Source: Staphylococcus pasteuri (GTDB lineage: Bacteria > Bacillota > Bacilli > Staphylococcales > Staphylococcaceae). From it: a DNA stretch of 64,000 nt. The stretch spans positions 1-64,000 of the forward strand of contig NZ_RXWW01000061.1 in assembly GCF_003970495.1 (NCBI RefSeq). The letters run 5' to 3'. This document shows positions 42,471-51,861 of this stretch, in pieces. The notes under the pieces were generated by a model, which was not told the origin of the DNA, did not search any database, and was given only the letters and a program-made list of their open reading frames with translations. Positions within the stretch are counted from its first letter, which is position 1. The number at the start of each line of letters is the position of its first letter. Made by a program: the position numbers and the translations under genes.

Positions 42471-43277
42471 TTAAACTCCTTTTAATTTATCTATTACTGA
42501 TTGTTTCATCATTTTAATATCGGCTTGGTATCCAGTCCATATTTTGAAACTTTCAGCGCCTTGATATACAAACATGTCTAATCCATTATAAATCGGATTA
42601 CCTTTATTTTCCGCTTCTAGTAAAATTGGTGTTTTATACGGAATATATACGATATCACTTACTAAGGTGTCTGTGTTTAAATTCTTGAGACTGATGGGTA
42701 ATTCTTGATTATTATCCATACCAGCAGGTGTTGTATTAATAATAATATCGAACTCATCTAAGTGGGATTCAGCCTGTTCTAGAGTTATCTGATTAACATT
42801 TAAATGCCATGACTCAAATCGTTTCATCGAACGGTTAGCAATCGTTAATTTCGGTTGAACAAATTTAGTTAATTCATTTGCTATACCCTTACTAGCTCCA
42901 CCAGCGCCTAAAATTAATATATATGCATTTTCTAAATCATTATAAACTTGACGCAAGCCAGTAACATAACCTATCCCATCTGTATTGTATCCAATCCATT
43001 TACCGTCACGTACCATTACTGTATTAACAGCACCAACAGTTGTAGATTGTGAATCTATTTCATCTAAAAATGGAATAATACGTTCTTTATGTGGGATCGT
43101 AACATTAAATCCATCTAATTTTCTTTCTTTAATTATTTCTTTAATGTTATGAAATTGATCTTCAGGTATATCAATTGCTTCATAAGTATAATTCAAACCC
43201 AAAGATGCAAAATTATCAGTATGCATAAGTGGTGATAAAGAGTGTGAAATTGGATGTCCAATTACTGCAAATTTCAC
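42471..43277 (-). CDS. aroE: Shikimate dehydrogenase
   Basis: This 268-residue NADPH enzyme reduces 3-dehydroshikimate in aromatic amino acid synthesis. The substrate motif HSLSPLMH (about 12-19) and NVTIPHKE (about 59-66) are complete, with the catalytic Lys in PHK; the dinucleotide loop is LGAGGASKG (about 123-131). It lies between yqeH and yhbY. This is the aroE locus used in staphylococcal sequence typing. Confidence 0.96.
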   Translation of the reverse strand: MKFAVIGHPISHSLSPLMHTDNFASLGLNYTYEAIDIPEDQFHNIKEIIKERKLDGFNVTIPHKERIIPFLDEIDSQSTTVGAVNTVMVRDGKWIGYNTDGIGYVTGLRQVYNDLENAYILILGAGGASKGIANELTKFVQPKLTIANRSMKRFESWHLNVNQITLEQAESHLDEFDIIINTTPAGMDNNQELPISLKNLNTDTLVSDIVYIPYKTPILLEAENKGNPIYNGLDMFVYQGAESFKIWTGYQADIKMMKQSVIDKLKGV

Positions 43278-43289
43278 GTTTATCCCTCC

Positions 43290-44390
43290 TTATAATATCG
43301 AATTTCTTAAAATGACATCTACATTTTTAGGTACTCTAACAATAACTTTTGCACCAGCATCAATTGTAATAAATCCTAGTCCAGAAATCATTACGTCTCG
43401 TTTTTCTTTGCCTGTTTCTAATCGAACAGCTTTCATTTCACTCATATTAAATTGATTAGGATCATGAGGTGGTGTTAACAAATCTCCAATATGATTTTTC
43501 CATAAATCATTGGCTTTTTCTGTTTTAGTTCTATGAATATTTAATTCATTTGAAAAGAAACATATCAATGGTCTTTTTCCACCTGAAACATAATCAATTC
43601 GAGCTAAACCACCAAAGAATAATGTTTGTCCTTCATTTAGTTGATATACTCTTTGTTTGATTTCCTTTTTAGGCATAATTAATTTTAATTCTTTTTCTGT
43701 GACAAAGTGAGTCATTTGATGTGATTGAATAATACCAGGTGTATCAAACATAAATGATTTTTCATCTAATGGAATATCTATCATATCTAATGTAGTTCCT
43801 GGGAATCTAGACGTTGTGACAACATCTTTTTCACCTACACTAAGCTCTATCAATTTATTAATTAATGTTGATTTACCTACGTTAGTTGTACCTACAATAT
43901 AGACATCTTCCTGTTGACGATGTTTATTGATTGAATATAATAGATCTTCAATACCCTGTCCTTTTTCAGCTGAAATGAGTACAACGTCTTCAGACTCAAG
44001 ACCGTATTTCTTAGCAGAACGTTTCAACCATTCTTTTACACGACGTTTGTTAATTTGTTTTGGAAGTAAGTCCATCTTGTTAGCTACTAAAATAACTTTT
44101 TTATTACCAACAATGCGTTTAACTGCATTAATAAATGAACCTTCAAAATCAAATACATCTACGACATTAACAACGATACCGCTTTTATCTGATAATCCAG
44201 AAAGTAAATTTAAAAAATCTTCGCTATCAAGTCCTACATCTTGTACTTCATTATAATTTTTTAATCGAAAACATCTTCTACAAATAACATCTTCTCTAAA
44301 CATATTATGTTCCGGTACATAACCTGGTGCGTTTTTATCTTCTGATTGCAATGGTGCGCCGCAACCTATACATTTCAATTCATCACTCAA
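43290..44390 (-). CDS. yqeH: Circularly permuted GTPase YqeH
   Basis: This 366-residue protein is required for 30S subunit assembly. An N-terminal zinc ribbon (CIGCGAPLQ and CRRCFRL) precedes the permuted GTPase, where G4 NKMDLLP (about 105-111) and G5 come before G1 GTTNVGKST (about 166-174) and G3 DTPG (about 216-219). The C-terminal domain resembles the RNA-binding region of TRAP-like proteins. It begins directly after yqeG. Confidence 0.95.
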   Translation of the reverse strand: MSDELKCIGCGAPLQSEDKNAPGYVPEHNMFREDVICRRCFRLKNYNEVQDVGLDSEDFLNLLSGLSDKSGIVVNVVDVFDFEGSFINAVKRIVGNKKVILVANKMDLLPKQINKRRVKEWLKRSAKKYGLESEDVVLISAEKGQGIEDLLYSINKHRQQEDVYIVGTTNVGKSTLINKLIELSVGEKDVVTTSRFPGTTLDMIDIPLDEKSFMFDTPGIIQSHQMTHFVTEKELKLIMPKKEIKQRVYQLNEGQTLFFGGLARIDYVSGGKRPLICFFSNELNIHRTKTEKANDLWKNHIGDLLTPPHDPNQFNMSEMKAVRLETGKEKRDVMISGLGFITIDAGAKVIVRVPKNVDVILRNSIL

Positions 44391-44918
44391 TCAATTTTCC
44401 TCCCATTTAATATAACCTTTTTTCCTGAAGTGATTTAATAATCTTCTTTCAATTAAGCGATTAAACTTGGTAATAAACCCGTCAGTACGTTTAACAGGTA
44501 CAACCATAATCGTATATAAACCATTACGATTACCACCAAAAACATCTGTTAACATTTGGTCACCAACTACCACTGTTTCACTAGGTTTGATGCTCATTTG
44601 TTTAATTGCTTTTTTAAATGCTTTACCCATCGGTTTTCTAGCTTTACAAATGAAATCTACATTTAAATCTTTTGAAAATTCACCTACACGTTGTTCATTA
44701 TTGTTTGAAACAATTGTGATTTGTATGCCTTTTTCTCTTGCTTCTTTAAACCATTGTTTAATTTGTTCAGTAGGCGCGACAACATCCCAACCTACAAGTG
44801 TGTTATCTAAATCTGTGATAATACCTTTTACACCAGTTTCAGCCAATTTATCAACATTGATTTCGAATACTGACTTTACATATGCATTAGGCATAAAATA
44901 ATGTTTAATAATACCCAT
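44391..44918 (-). CDS. YqeG family HAD-type phosphatase
   Basis: This 175-residue protein has HAD motifs GIITDLDNTLVGWD (motif I, about 34-47), TIVSNNNEQ (motif II) and VVVGDQMLTDVFGGNRNG (motif IV). Close relatives include phosphatidylglycerophosphatase-like enzymes (Gep4/PgpP type), so it may act on phosphatidylglycerophosphate, but the substrate is not proven. First gene of the yqeG-yqeH-aroE-yhbY-nadD-yqeK-rsfS operon. Confidence 0.88.
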   Translation of the reverse strand: MGIIKHYFMPNAYVKSVFEINVDKLAETGVKGIITDLDNTLVGWDVVAPTEQIKQWFKEAREKGIQITIVSNNNEQRVGEFSKDLNVDFICKARKPMGKAFKKAIKQMSIKPSETVVVGDQMLTDVFGGNRNGLYTIMVVPVKRTDGFITKFNRLIERRLLNHFRKKGYIKWEEN

Positions 44919-44942
44919 TGAATTGTCACCTTTACTCTTTAA

Positions 44943-45629
44943 TTATAATTTTCCGACTAATAATTCTACCATTTCACTAGATGAAACAGCTGCTTTTCCT
45001 AAAAATTCCTCGAATGTCATATCTGCTTCGCCATTAGCTAAATCAGAGACAGCTCTCGTAATGATGAATGGAACTTTAAATTGATAACATGTTTGAGCGA
45101 TAGCAGTTGCTTCCATTTCAACAGCCATTGCGTCGCTAAATTGAGTTTTTATCGTTTTTCTTTGTTCTGCACTTCCTATGAAACTATCACCACTTACAAT
45201 AAGCCCAACTTTAGCATTTAAATTTTGTTGTTTTACAACTTCACTTGTTTCATTTATTAAATTTTGATTTGCTTCATATTTTTCTGGCATTTGTGGGATT
45301 TGACCCAATGCATAGCCAAATGCTGTAGCATCTGCATCATGGTAAGTTACATTATCACTGATTAATACGTCTCCTATAGATAAGTTTTCATCTAGTGCTC
45401 CGGCTGAACCTGTATTTAGGATGTATTTTGGATTGAATTTTTCGATTAGTAATGTTGTAGAAATAGCTGCATTAACTTTACCAATACCACTTTGAGTAAT
45501 GACTACTTCTTTTTGATTAAGTTCACCTTTATAGAATTTAACATGCGCTACATTAATTTCGCTTAAATTCACTAATTTATCTTTTAAAATGGCAACTTCT
45601 TCTTCCATTGCACCAATAATACCTATCAT
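44943..45629 (-). CDS. mtnN: 5'-methylthioadenosine/S-adenosylhomocysteine nucleosidase
   Basis: This 228-residue enzyme (also Pfs) splits methylthioadenosine and S-adenosylhomocysteine, recycling SAM by-products and making the AI-2 precursor. Family motifs: [12 protein letters not shown] at the start, [12 protein letters not shown] (about 72-83), [12 protein letters not shown] (about 171-182) and [15 protein letters not shown] (about 191-205) with the catalytic Asp. Upstream lies the pxp cluster terminator. Confidence 0.95.
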   Translation of the reverse strand: MIGIIGAMEEEVAILKDKLVNLSEINVAHVKFYKGELNQKEVVITQSGIGKVNAAISTTLLIEKFNPKYILNTGSAGALDENLSIGDVLISDNVTYHDADATAFGYALGQIPQMPEKYEANQNLINETSEVVKQQNLNAKVGLIVSGDSFIGSAEQRKTIKTQFSDAMAVEMEATAIAQTCYQFKVPFIITRAVSDLANGEADMTFEEFLGKAAVSSSEMVELLVGKL

Positions 45630-45751
45630 TATTGTCCCACCTTATCTTATTATACTAGCATTTGTTATTCTATCACATTTTATAGCTTTCAACGACAATA
45701 GGTTAGTATTTAACTAATATATAATCGTATGTTTTAAGTTATAAAAAAAAA

Positions 45752-45796
45752 GCGTTAATACTACACATTTATTAACTAAATGAATAATATTAACGC
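45752..45796 (-). terminator. Terminator of the pxp operon
   Basis: Stem GCGTTAATA (45752-45760) with TATTAACGC (45788-45796) and an inner ATTTA/TAAAT pairing; nine T follow on the minus strand. It ends the transcript of the Nramp-like gene. Confidence 0.88.
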
Positions 45797-45827
45797 ATAT
45801 TTATTATCTTAATTTAATATTACAATC

Positions 45828-47063
45828 TTAGCCTTTCCACAAACTAGCTAAATCTTGCAATGAGAAGATGCCAGTTAAGATAGTTACTAATACTGCAATA
45901 ATTCCGAACACTAACATCCAAGTAGGGTGTTTATAATCACCAACAATCGATTTCTTTCTACTCGCTATTAAAATTACACTTAATGTAATCGGTAAAATCC
46001 AACCGTTTATTACGCCTGCTATGATTAATAAGCTAACTGGTTTACCAATAAACAAGAAGATTAAAGTTGAAATAACGATAAATGAAATAACGATTAAATT
46101 ATTTTTATTGAACAAAGATTTATGCATTGTCTTTAAGAACGTTGCGCTTGTATAAGCTGATCCAATAACAGAGGACATTGCTGCTGCAAAAATAACGAGT
46201 CCAAAAATGTTCTTACCAATTGGTCCAATCGCATGTTCGAACACTGAAGCTGGTGGATTCTCAGAACTTAATGTAACACCAGTTACAACAACACCTAAAA
46301 CTGCCAAGAATAGTAAAGTACGCATCACACCAGTAGTTAAAATACCTGCAATAGCTGAATGATTCACAAACGGCAAAAAGTCTTTACCTTTTATACCAGA
46401 ATCTAAAATTCTATGGGCACCAGCAAAAGTTATGTAACCACCAACCGTACCACCTACAAGTGTGATAATTGGTAAAATCAACTTAATTGGATGTTCAGGA
46501 GCAAATGTATGTACTAGTGCATCACCATAAGGCGGATTGGACACTACCATGACATAGGCTACAACAAGGATCATAACAACTCCTAAAATCATAGACACAA
46601 CATCCATAATTTTTTGACCACTTTTGCTAACAAATATTAAGATAGCAAAAATAGCAGTTATCGCAGCACCCCATTTTACATCTATACCAAACATCGCATT
46701 TAGTCCAAGACCTGCTCCGGCTATATTTCCTATATTAAATGCTAAGCCCCCAAATGCAATTAAAATCGAGACTACTGTTCCAAGACCAGGCAGTATCCTA
46801 TTAGATACTTCTTGGCCTCTTAAACCAGTTACAACAAGTACACGCCAAATATTTATTTGAGCTCCAATATCAATAATTATAGAAATGAGAATAGCAAATG
46901 CAAAACTAGCATAAAATTGTGCAGTAAATACTGCTGTTTGTGTTAAAAATACTGGACCGATAGCTGATGTAGCCATCAAAAATACAGATCCTAATAACAA
47001 CCTTTTATGATTTCTAGTAAATTGAGCTTTCCCATTGTGATTTGATGATAGTTTTTCTCCCAT
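45828..47063 (-). CDS. Nramp-family transporter without metal motifs, probable 5-oxoproline carrier
   Basis: This 411-residue membrane protein has about eleven transmembrane helices and belongs to the Nramp/APC superfamily (B. subtilis YcsG-like). True Nramp metal carriers have DPGN in helix 1 and MPH in helix 6. Here helix 1 reads AIGPVFLTQ (about 34-42) and helix 6 reads VGGYITFAGAHR (about 207-218), so both metal-coordinating motifs are gone. Encoded last in the pxp operon, it is more likely to import an organic substrate, for example pyroglutamate. That substrate is my inference; automatic labels of manganese transporter should be doubted. Confidence 0.85.
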   Translation of the reverse strand: MGEKLSSNHNGKAQFTRNHKRLLLGSVFLMATSAIGPVFLTQTAVFTAQFYASFAFAILISIIIDIGAQINIWRVLVVTGLRGQEVSNRILPGLGTVVSILIAFGGLAFNIGNIAGAGLGLNAMFGIDVKWGAAITAIFAILIFVSKSGQKIMDVVSMILGVVMILVVAYVMVVSNPPYGDALVHTFAPEHPIKLILPIITLVGGTVGGYITFAGAHRILDSGIKGKDFLPFVNHSAIAGILTTGVMRTLLFLAVLGVVVTGVTLSSENPPASVFEHAIGPIGKNIFGLVIFAAAMSSVIGSAYTSATFLKTMHKSLFNKNNLIVISFIVISTLIFLFIGKPVSLLIIAGVINGWILPITLSVILIASRKKSIVGDYKHPTWMLVFGIIAVLVTILTGIFSLQDLASLWKG

Positions 47064-47074
47064 CTAAAAACCCC

Positions 47075-47827
47075 CTATAAAGTTTGGATATCAATGCCTT
47101 CTTTCGTTAATTTTTCTCTTATTTTTGTTACGAATTCAAGCGCATGTGCGCCATCTCCATGAACACATATTGTGTCTGCTTGAAGAGCGATTTCCTTATT
47201 ATTTTTTGAAATGACTTTATTCTCAGTTACCATTTTTACAACTTGTTCCAATGCTTCTTCAGAATCAGTAATCACTGCATCCGTTTCTTTACGACTTACA
47301 AGTTGACCATCATCTTCGTATCGACGATCTGCAAATACTTCTGAAGCTGTCTTTAATCCAACTTTTTCTGCTTCTGAAATAAGTAATGTATTAGCTAAAC
47401 CAACAAATACAAGACTTGAGTCAAAATCATAAACTGCTTTAGCAATAGCATTTGCTATAGCTTCATTTTTAGCACCCATTTGGTACAATGCTCCATGAGG
47501 CTTAACATGATTCATTTTAACGTCGTGTATTTGACAAAAGCCATTTAATGCGCCTAATTGGTATACTACAATGTTATATATTTCATCAGGTGTCATATCT
47601 AATTTACGTCTACCAAAACCTTGTAAATCAGGTAAACCTGGATGTGCACCTATACCAATGTTATTTTTTTTAGCTAATTGAATTGTTTCATTCATTACAT
47701 TCGCATCACCAGCATGAAAACCACAAGCAATGTTTGCTGATGTAATTAGAGGAAGAATATCTTTATCTCCACCAAAAGAATAATTACCAAATGCTTCGCC
47801 TAAATCGCAATTTAAATCAATTTGCAT
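47075..47827 (-). CDS. pxpA: 5-oxoprolinase subunit A (LamB/YcsF family)
   Basis: This 250-residue protein begins [17 protein letters not shown], the family hallmark, with [11 protein letters not shown] (about 32-42), [13 protein letters not shown] (about 62-74) and [11 protein letters not shown] (about 108-118). With PxpB and PxpC it forms the bacterial ATP-dependent 5-oxoprolinase, which opens pyroglutamate to glutamate. It shares one base with the accC-like stop, and the Nramp-like carrier follows 11 bp on. Confidence 0.93.
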   Translation of the reverse strand: MQIDLNCDLGEAFGNYSFGGDKDILPLITSANIACGFHAGDANVMNETIQLAKKNNIGIGAHPGLPDLQGFGRRKLDMTPDEIYNIVVYQLGALNGFCQIHDVKMNHVKPHGALYQMGAKNEAIANAIAKAVYDFDSSLVFVGLANTLLISEAEKVGLKTASEVFADRRYEDDGQLVSRKETDAVITDSEEALEQVVKMVTENKVISKNNKEIALQADTICVHGDGAHALEFVTKIREKLTKEGIDIQTL

Positions 47828-49188
47828 TATAATTCCACTCCTTTACTTATTTGATGTTTTTCAAGGAATTTAATATCAACATCTTTTGCGTCTCCATCTG
47901 AATATGCAGGATAGTTTAATACTGCATAAAGGAAATCTGCTGTTGTTGTAAAACCATCGATAACCATTTCATCTAAAGTTACTTTTAACTTTTGAATTGC
48001 GCTAGCTCTATCTGCACCTTTTACAATTACTTTTGCTACTAAAGAATCATAATAAGGAGATACTTTATATCCTGGATATAGAAGTGAATCTACTCTAACG
48101 TTAAAACCTTGTGGTAAGTGTAATGCATTTACTTTACCTGGTGTTGGTTGGAAATGCTTTTCAGGATTTTCAGCATTGATTCTTGCCTCAATTACATGAC
48201 CATTAAACTTAATGTCTTCTTGTTTAAAAGGAAGCTCATCATGTTGTAGTAGATAAAGTTGTGCAAGTAATAAATCTCTGTCAGCACGCATTTCTGTAAC
48301 AGTATGTTCTACTTGAATTCTTGCATTCATTTCAATGAAATAATGTGCATCTTCAGTAACTAAAAACTCAATCGTACCTGCACTTCTGTAATTTGAAGCT
48401 TGAGCAACTTTAACTGCATCATCACAAATACGTTGGCGTCTTTCCTCAGTTAGTGCAGCACATGGAGATTCTTCAATTAATTTTTGATTTTTTCTTTGTA
48501 CTGAACAATCACGTTCTCCTAAATGAACAAAATTATCTTTTCCATCTCCAATAATTTGAACCTCAATATGTTTAGCAACAGGAATAAAGGCTTCTACATA
48601 TACTCGGTCATCATTAAAGTATTTTTGTCCTTCACTTTTAGCTTCTTTTAACGCTTTTTCAAGATGGTCAGGTTCTTTAACAATACGTATTCCTTTACCA
48701 CCGCCACCACTTGCAGCTTTTAAAACAACAGGATAACCAATGTCTTCTGCCAGTGTTTTTATTTCTTCTACAGTTTTAACTTCATCTGTTGAACCAGGTA
48801 TAACAGGAACTCCAGCACCATCAACAGTTTGTCTAGCTGTAATTTTATCTCCCATCATTTCCATAGTTGTTTTATTAGGTCCGATAAAATTGATATTATT
48901 ATCTTCTACAGCTTTAGCGAATGTTGTTGACTCAGATAAAAATCCATATCCCGGATGAATAGCATTCGCACCAGTTACCTCTGCAGCACCTATGATTCTA
49001 GGAATATTTAAATAACTATCTAGTGGATTTGCTTCACCAATACAAACTGCTTGATCAGCTAATCCTACATGTAAGCTATCTTCATCTCCTTTAGCATATA
49101 CTGCTACAGTTTCAATGCCCATCTCTCTACAGGCACGAATAATTCTAACAGCAATTTCCCCTCTGTTTGCAATTAAACATCGATACAT
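47827..49188 (-). CDS. accC: Biotin carboxylase subunit of the pxp cluster
   Basis: This 453-residue ATP-grasp enzyme carboxylates biotin with bicarbonate and ATP. The N-terminal domain ([20 protein letters not shown]) is followed by the ATP loop [14 protein letters not shown] (about 157-170), and [14 protein letters not shown] (about 288-301) holds catalytic residues. It matches AccC, but no carboxyltransferase of acetyl-CoA carboxylase is nearby. Its neighbours are BCCP and pxpB/pxpC, so it probably serves a dedicated carboxylase and is not the fatty-acid enzyme. Staphylococci as I know them have another accBC pair elsewhere. Confidence 0.9.
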   Translation of the reverse strand: MYRCLIANRGEIAVRIIRACREMGIETVAVYAKGDEDSLHVGLADQAVCIGEANPLDSYLNIPRIIGAAEVTGANAIHPGYGFLSESTTFAKAVEDNNINFIGPNKTTMEMMGDKITARQTVDGAGVPVIPGSTDEVKTVEEIKTLAEDIGYPVVLKAASGGGGKGIRIVKEPDHLEKALKEAKSEGQKYFNDDRVYVEAFIPVAKHIEVQIIGDGKDNFVHLGERDCSVQRKNQKLIEESPCAALTEERRQRICDDAVKVAQASNYRSAGTIEFLVTEDAHYFIEMNARIQVEHTVTEMRADRDLLLAQLYLLQHDELPFKQEDIKFNGHVIEARINAENPEKHFQPTPGKVNALHLPQGFNVRVDSLLYPGYKVSPYYDSLVAKVIVKGADRASAIQKLKVTLDEMVIDGFTTTADFLYAVLNYPAYSDGDAKDVDIKFLEKHQISKGVEL

Positions 49189-49202
49189 TTACTTGTACCC
49201 CC

Positions 49203-49652
49203 TTACTTCAACGTTACTAAAACTTGGTCATATTCAACATTAGTTCCATGATCGACAACAATTTCAGCTACTTCACCAGCAATATCACTAGTAACTTCAT
49301 TCATTACTTTCATAGCTTCAATGTAACCAATAACATCGCCTTTTTCTACTTTATCGCCGACTTTAATTTGAGGTTCTGTTAATTCTTTACTATCTTGTAA
49401 AAAGAATGTTCCGACCATTGGTGATTTGATCGCATTTTCTTCAGATTGAACATCAGTTTTTTGAGAATCTTGTTGATTTACACCATTTGATGTCGCACCA
49501 TTTTGAGCTTGAGGTACATTGGTAGGCTGTGCTAATACTTGTCCTTCTGTAAAATCTAATTCAATTTCACTTTCAAAATCTTTATATTTAAATTTTTTCA
49601 CATCATTAGCTTTGACTAGTTTAATGATTTCTTCTATTTTTTTAGTATTCAT
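49203..49652 (-). CDS. accB: Biotin carboxyl carrier protein of the pxp cluster
   Basis: This 149-residue protein carries biotin on Lys115 in the motif EAMKVMNEV. The C-terminal biotinyl domain starts near residue 75 (IKSPMVGTFF) and shows the protruding-thumb sequence FLQDSKELTEPQIKVGD. A Gln/Asn/Ser/Thr linker (about 39-73) joins it to a short N-terminal domain, as in AccB. It lies between pxpC (3 bp) and the biotin carboxylase gene (14 bp). Confidence 0.92.
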   Translation of the reverse strand: MNTKKIEEIIKLVKANDVKKFKYKDFESEIELDFTEGQVLAQPTNVPQAQNGATSNGVNQQDSQKTDVQSEENAIKSPMVGTFFLQDSKELTEPQIKVGDKVEKGDVIGYIEAMKVMNEVTSDIAGEVAEIVVDHGTNVEYDQVLVTLK

Positions 49653-49655
49653 TGA

Positions 49656-50660
49656 TTAAATATCTCCTTTAAGTAGATTCGCTAATTTTTTTGATGTTTG
49701 TCTTAACATAGATAGTTCGTATAGCGGTTGTTTTTGTATATTTGATAATTCGTCTTCAAATTGCTCGTTAAATGTTGCAGATTCATTTATAGCATCTTCA
49801 ATTGATATCCATTTAAATTGCACAGCTTCTCCTGGTTGTAATTGAACTAATTTATTTAATCCTAGTTGTGTTACTGTTGCAATTTTTGTATAGCCCCCAA
49901 CAGTTTGTTTATCATTTAATAATACAATAGGGTTTCCATCATTTGGAACTTGGATACTGCCTAAGGCTACTGGTTCAGAAATAATATCTGCAGATTCTTC
50001 GGGTGGGATACTTTCACCTTTTAAGCGAAATCCCATTCTATCTGACATATCTGAGATAATAAATTCATTTTCAACTAATTTTGCTTTAGCCTCTTCTGAA
50101 AAAGCTTCAATTTGTGGCCCTTCGACAATATGAATCACATTGTCTTCATAGTTTAAATTTATTTCTGCAGCTTGACCTACATATTTCTTATATTTAGGTA
50201 ATGATACTGTATCTATAACATCATCTTTCTTTAATGCACGACCTTTAAAGCCACCCATTTTACTTCTAGTATGCGTTGCATAACTATTTGCAACTTTTGG
50301 TATATCCAATGGTTGACCAAATGTAATGTAACCTCGAGCGCCTTTAATAGCATTACCGATTTCCAAAATATCACCTTGATGAACTTCATAGATGACTTGT
50401 GTCTGTATAGGGTTCCCGTTTAATTTTGCATTAAACTGTCCACCAGTAATGGTAAATGAATTATCACTTAAAAATTGTATAGATGGGCCTACAATTGTAT
50501 ATTCAAGTGAAGGGCCTTCATTACCGATTAGATGCTTAGCAATCAAATAGCTAAATTTATCAAGTGCGCCAGCTTCCGAAAAACCTAAATTCATATAGCC
50601 TTTTCTTCCTTCATCTTGAACGGTTGTGAACAAGCCTGGCTTTATAATTTTAATACTCAT
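49656..50660 (-). CDS. pxpC: 5-oxoprolinase subunit C (KipA/AHS2 family)
   Basis: This 334-residue protein is of the AHS2 family: IKPGLFTTVQDEGRKGY at the start, SLEYTIVGPSIQF (about 55-67), and NDGNPIVLLNDKQTVGGYTK near 237-256. It pairs with PxpB in 5-oxoprolinase. The same fold forms part of the carboxyltransferase domain of urea carboxylase. It overlaps pxpB by 11 bp, showing coupled synthesis of the two subunits. Confidence 0.92.
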   Translation of the reverse strand: MSIKIIKPGLFTTVQDEGRKGYMNLGFSEAGALDKFSYLIAKHLIGNEGPSLEYTIVGPSIQFLSDNSFTITGGQFNAKLNGNPIQTQVIYEVHQGDILEIGNAIKGARGYITFGQPLDIPKVANSYATHTRSKMGGFKGRALKKDDVIDTVSLPKYKKYVGQAAEINLNYEDNVIHIVEGPQIEAFSEEAKAKLVENEFIISDMSDRMGFRLKGESIPPEESADIISEPVALGSIQVPNDGNPIVLLNDKQTVGGYTKIATVTQLGLNKLVQLQPGEAVQFKWISIEDAINESATFNEQFEDELSNIQKQPLYELSMLRQTSKKLANLLKGDI

Positions 50661-51381
50661 TGTCGTAAGTCACCCACTTATCTAATTCAAAATTTCCAGC
50701 ATTAATATCTGCTTGAATTTGTTCAAATTCATCTTGTGTAATCGCTTTAAATTGAATATAGTCACCAGCTTCATAGATTGTCATTGGCTCTCTATCTAAA
50801 TCAAAAACTTTTAGCGGCGTACGTCCAATAATTTGCCAACCACCTGGAGAATCTAAAGGATATAAACCAGTTTGGTTATTCGCAATACCAACTGATCCTG
50901 CCTCAATTTTTACTCTTGGCTCTGAACGACGAGGTGTATGTATACGTTCATCTAGACCACCTAGGTATGGAAATCCTGGCATAAAACCTAACATATATAT
51001 TAAGTAGGGTTGTTGTGTATGTATCTGGATTACTTCCTCACTTGTTAATTGATTGCTAGAGGCAACTTCTTCCAAATCAGGTCCAAATTCTTCACCATAT
51101 ACTACGGGTATTGTTACTACTTTTCGTTGTTGTAATTGATTTGATTCTGAGTCATTAAATTGATTAAGTTCTAAATTTTCAATTAATTTAGTGCCATCAA
51201 TACTTGTATTATCAAACGAAATCAAAATAGCTCTATATGAAGGTACTATATCTATGATTTCTTTATGATTTTGTTCCTTAATATATTGAACTAATTTATT
51301 TACTTTATTATATGTATCTTTAGTAATTTCATTATCAAAATAAATCATTAAAGATTGTTCATTTATCAATCTAGTTTCCAA
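50650..51381 (-). CDS. pxpB: 5-oxoprolinase subunit B (KipI/AHS1 family)
   Basis: This 243-residue protein is of the AHS1 family, with YMLGFMPGFPYLGGLDERIHTPRR (residues about 129-152; key residues Gly, Phe-Pro-Gly and Arg) and GIANNQTGLYPLDSPGGW following. In B. subtilis the homologue KipI inhibits a sporulation kinase, but linkage to pxpA and pxpC points to 5-oxoprolinase. It is the first gene of the cluster pxpB-pxpC-accB-accC-pxpA-carrier. Confidence 0.92.
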   Translation of the reverse strand: METRLINEQSLMIYFDNEITKDTYNKVNKLVQYIKEQNHKEIIDIVPSYRAILISFDNTSIDGTKLIENLELNQFNDSESNQLQQRKVVTIPVVYGEEFGPDLEEVASSNQLTSEEVIQIHTQQPYLIYMLGFMPGFPYLGGLDERIHTPRRSEPRVKIEAGSVGIANNQTGLYPLDSPGGWQIIGRTPLKVFDLDREPMTIYEAGDYIQFKAITQDEFEQIQADINAGNFELDKWVTYDNEY

Positions 51382-51694
51382 CTTACCAATTCCTCCCCTT
51401 TTATAGGACTAGTTTGTTGTGCTATATTATTGTATCATTTTATTTGCGTGATTGTTTAATAAATTATTCTAATTATTAGTAATAACCAATTTCTCAATTC
51501 ATTCTAAGATTTACATTTACTAATAATAATTACTAACTATTCAAAAAATTCTTTATTATATTTAATCATAATAAGTTTAATTTGTCACTGTAATCGTTAT
51601 CACCAAATAAGTTTTCCTTATTAAAATGATTGCATTAAATTAAAAGATTTTTCAAATGTCTCACTTAAATATTAAACATTCCAAAAAAGCGCAA
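51382..51694. other. Leader/promoter region of the pxp cluster
   Basis: About 310 bp, very AT-rich, with no credible open frame. GAGGAATTGG-type ribosome binding sequence lies next to pxpB. A promoter must be here, but no -10/-35 pair stands out. The structured repeats begin at its high end. Confidence 0.45.
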
Positions 51695-51861
51695 GGGAGT
51701 GGGACAGAAATATAAAGCACTACTCCTAATTTTATTAGGTTAGTAGTATTTACACATTAGCTTTAGCTAAGGTGTACATTAATGGAACACATGAGTTGAA
51801 CTCATGCGTAAGAAATACTAATTTCTAAAGAAAAAGTATTTCTTTATCGTTGTCCCACCCC
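51695..51861. repeat. Structured repeat element, unit 1
   Basis: A multibranch inverted-repeat element. Closing stem GTGGGACA (51699-51706) with TGTCCCAC (51851-51858), extended by GGG/CCC. Inside: hairpin A (ACTACT-CCTAAT, 51719-51730, with 51734-51747), B (51752-51775, around TAGCTTTAGCTA), C (CATGAG...CTCATG, 51790-51806) and D (AGAAATACT 51811-51819 with AGTATTTCT 51835-51843). The minus strand continues into a run of six T after the closing stem. I know no named family for it; strand is uncertain. Confidence 0.7.

Noticed and set aside
44467-44901. 144-codon plus-strand frame opposite yqeG
   Set aside because: Fully antisense to a conserved HAD-family gene; composition is that of a shadow frame.
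45752-45796. Possible riboswitch before mtnN
   Set aside because: The hairpin with nine T on the minus strand directly follows the Nramp-like gene and fits an ordinary terminator; no SAM-riboswitch motif is seen.
47827-49652. Assigning the BC/BCCP pair to fatty-acid acetyl-CoA carboxylase
   Set aside because: No accA/accD nearby and embedded between pxpC and pxpA; the sequence alone cannot exclude sharing, so only the location argues against it.
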